The translations under genes were made by a program, and so were the position numbers. Shown here one piece after another: positions 61,931 through 64,000 of a DNA stretch of 64,000 bases. The stretch is from Medicago truncatula (lineage: Eukaryota > Streptophyta > Magnoliopsida > Fabales > Fabaceae). Within the stretch, counting starts at the first letter, position 1. Each line of letters starts with the position of its first letter. The notes beneath the pieces are model-generated. The model searched no databases. It had not been told where the DNA came from and saw nothing but the letters and a program-made list of their open reading frames with translations. The stretch is taken from positions 6,781,501-6,845,500 of the forward strand of contig NC_053042.1 of assembly GCF_003473485.1 (NCBI RefSeq). The letters are read 5' to 3'.

Positions 61931-62141
61931 TATATCTGATTGAGTTTCCGCACAAAAAGGTAGTTAAAATGATAAAAATGTGTGTTGTGAATTTGATATG
62001 TTCACCTCAAACAAATTACATACTACCTCCGTCCCATAAGAATCGAGTCATTTGCAAAAAAAAAAAAGTTCCAAAATAATTGAATCATTTCACTTTTCAA
62101 TACAATATTAATTACTTTTTTTCTTTTATATCTCTAATTAA

Positions 62142-62620
62142 TGCTCCATCCGTTTCTAAATATAAGCAATTTTTTTTTTTATTCATTCATTTAATGATGT
62201 ATGTGGTTCATAATATGTATCACATACATCATTAAATAAAGGAACCAAAAAAGTCAATTTTGCTTATACTCCCTCGTCTCACAGTTATTGTTTCTTTAGA
62301 ATTTTTTCTTTTTCTCAAAATAATTGTCACTTTACAATACCTATGCAACATTTATTATTTTTTTCCACTATTATACCCTTATTTATTGAATTTCATCAAA
62401 CTTAACTACTCCACTAACTACAATTAATGAAGATATTTTGGTACTCTCTCCTTCCCATAATATAAGCAAAAAAAAACTCATTTTCTTTGTCACAAAATAT
62501 AAGCAAAAAAGATAAACTTTTATCCTATTTAATCTTGTTTTTAAAAAAAATCTCTTTTCCAAGAAAAACTTTTGTTTATTCTCATAAAATTAAATGCAAA
62601 CTACATTCAATTTTCTCTCT
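62142..62620. repeat. Cluster of Stowaway-like MITE pieces
   Basis: A hairpin at about 62142-62275 (GCTCCATCCGTTTCTAAATA end, ATGATGTATGTGG core) runs into half-elements beginning CTCCCTCGTCTCACAG (about 62270) and CTCTCTCCTTCCCATAATAT (about 62443). A further half-copy lies just before, near 62030 (CTCCGTCCCATAAGAATC). The part from about 62425 recurs at 63808. Confidence 0.65.
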
Positions 62621-63807
62621 CTTTCATTTTTTCCATAACCAATAGCCAATGAAAATTGTTTTTACATCTTCATATAAAACTTTTTCAAAAGAAAACACAA
62701 AAAACTATACTCCAATTCTTATGTTTTAGTTTTCTTAATAAGTGTGTTTTTTTATTTTTGCTTATAATAAGTGTGATTTTTTTTCTTAATAATCTCTCAA
62801 AAAAAAATTTAGAATTTTTAGACAAAACATGAATTTTTATATTTTTTATGGTTAAAAATTCATATTTAATTAATGTTTTGTTAAAAAATTCTAATTTTTT
62901 GTGCGAATTGTTTTTAAAATATTCTACACATTTCTGCACAATTTCATTAAAAAATAAAAATATTTAATTAACAATAGGGACCAAAAGTAGTGATTGAAAA
63001 ATTTATAGGGACTAAAAGTTGAAGGAAAATTTTAGAGGGACTAAAACGTAAAGTTGATATACTTATAGGGACCAAAAACATATTCAACCCATAATTTTAT
63101 CATATCAGGGTAACACAACCTATAGAATGGAGATCTCAAACAATAGATTTTAAGGGTAATAACAACTTATACAGAGATGTGAAGAATTTGTTAAGTCTCA
63201 TTCATAGTATTTTGGAGCATGATATCATGTAGTGAATGGAAATGTTGAATTAAGTTTTTAATGAATTTTGTACTCCATATGTAGTGTAGTATGTAGCTAC
63301 ATCAATACTCTTAATAGACTCACCTCTGTAAATGTGGAGGTTTGGCCGCTTCCTATAAAAGTTTGACAAATTTTTTAGAGCGTTATTACATTAGAATAAT
63401 GTGCTTGACCGTAATGCACAAAGCTATTGAACTACACCCTGAAGATTGAGCGTGTAATGTTGAGATAGAGTTCAAAAGTACGAGTCACGCTGCCTTAATA
63501 GTTCGGAGAACTATAGTACCATTAAGACAGAGTCGCATAACGTCTTAAAGAGAGCAACCTAGTCCGCGACTCGATCTAAATTTTTATCTAACGAAATTAT
63601 TATTTTTTGTGCATTCAAGCTTGATTTCTTTGCATAAATGATTTCAAATGTTTGACAGATGCAACAAAAATTTAAAGTGTTCAAGAAATGTTCCAACAAC
63701 CACAAATTTTGATCGGATAAGGGTGGATGCACGAAGTTTTTTTTCTCTCTCTTTCACACCTGATGTTGGAGGTGTTGCCCAAGTTTTGAACATCATTAAA
63801 ATAACTT
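62621..63807. other. Spacer, no recognised gene
   Basis: About 62945-63090 is one end of a GGGACTAAAA-type MITE. About 63380-63580 is of balanced composition with inverted CTTAATAGTTC/GTACCATTAAG segments, but no gene or known RNA was recognised. Confidence 0.4.
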
Positions 63808-64000
63808 AATGAAGGTATTTTAGTACTCCCTCCATCCCATAATATAAGCAAAAAAAACTCATTTTCTTTGTCCCAAAATATAAGCAAAAAAGACAAACTT
63901 TTATCCTCTTTAATCTTGTTTTTTTAAAAAAATCTCTTTTCCAAGAAAAACTTTTGTTTATTCTCATAAAATTAAATGCAAACTACATTCAATTTTCCCT
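63808..64000. repeat. Second copy of the 62425-62620 sequence, cut by the window end
   Basis: It matches 62425-62620 almost base for base from TTAATGAAGRTATTTTRGTA on, in direct orientation and about 1.38 kb downstream. The match continues to the window edge, so its true end is not visible. Confidence 0.8.

Overview
The window is plant nuclear DNA. It is AT-rich, has GT-AG introns, long intergenic spacers, and many MITE, MULE, LTR, LINE and SINE remnants. The proteins match dicot families most closely, and the repeat style (short hairpin MITEs, MULE-type inverted repeats, long LTRs starting TGTAACACCCC) suggests a legume close to Medicago. The species is an inference; no marker here proves it.

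Seven apparently intact protein-coding genes were reconstructed by joining exons at GT-AG sites in phase. In order they are: a METTL4-type MT-A70 adenine methyltransferase (4668-8769, +, 9 exons); a short BES1/BZR1 homologue (10648-12018, +, 2 exons); a PEX11 peroxisome-division protein (13589-14374, +, intronless); an LPEAT1-type lysophospholipid acyltransferase (20936-26951, +, 8 exons, with a ~460 bp GA repeat in intron 4); a deSI/PPPDE-domain protein (37430-39123, -, 3 coding exons plus a 5'UTR intron and a uORF); an RRA-type GT77 arabinosyltransferase (50198-52577, -, 2 exons); and a PP2C-55/PTC7-like phosphatase (54523-58961, -, 4 coding exons). They are unrelated housekeeping or signalling genes and do not form a pathway or cluster.

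Between them lie broken or mobile sequences. There is a LINE C-terminus (1027-1794), a solo LTR with a perfect 5-bp target duplication (17153-19249), and a rearranged partial duplicate of the deSI gene (about 29141-30540). A histidyl-tRNA synthetase gene fragment with introns and an in-frame stop lies at 34088-36153. Two Ty1-copia remnants and two LINE-type RNase H remnants are present. There is a PIF/Harbinger-like element, several MULE-type elements with 8-9 bp target duplications, a SINE with a 16-bp target duplication, and many Stowaway-like hairpins.

The best observations are: a MULE-type element that split an otherwise open RNase H reading frame (60252-61100); a 1.2-kb MULE-type element carrying a second, nested inverted repeat (44100-45292); a local inversion inside a duplicated deSI intron; a 16-codon uORF made only by splicing and ending 6 nt before the deSI start; a very long GA tract inside LPEAT1; and a pair of 26-bp perfect palindromes in one MITE. 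No convincing novel multi-gene system was found.
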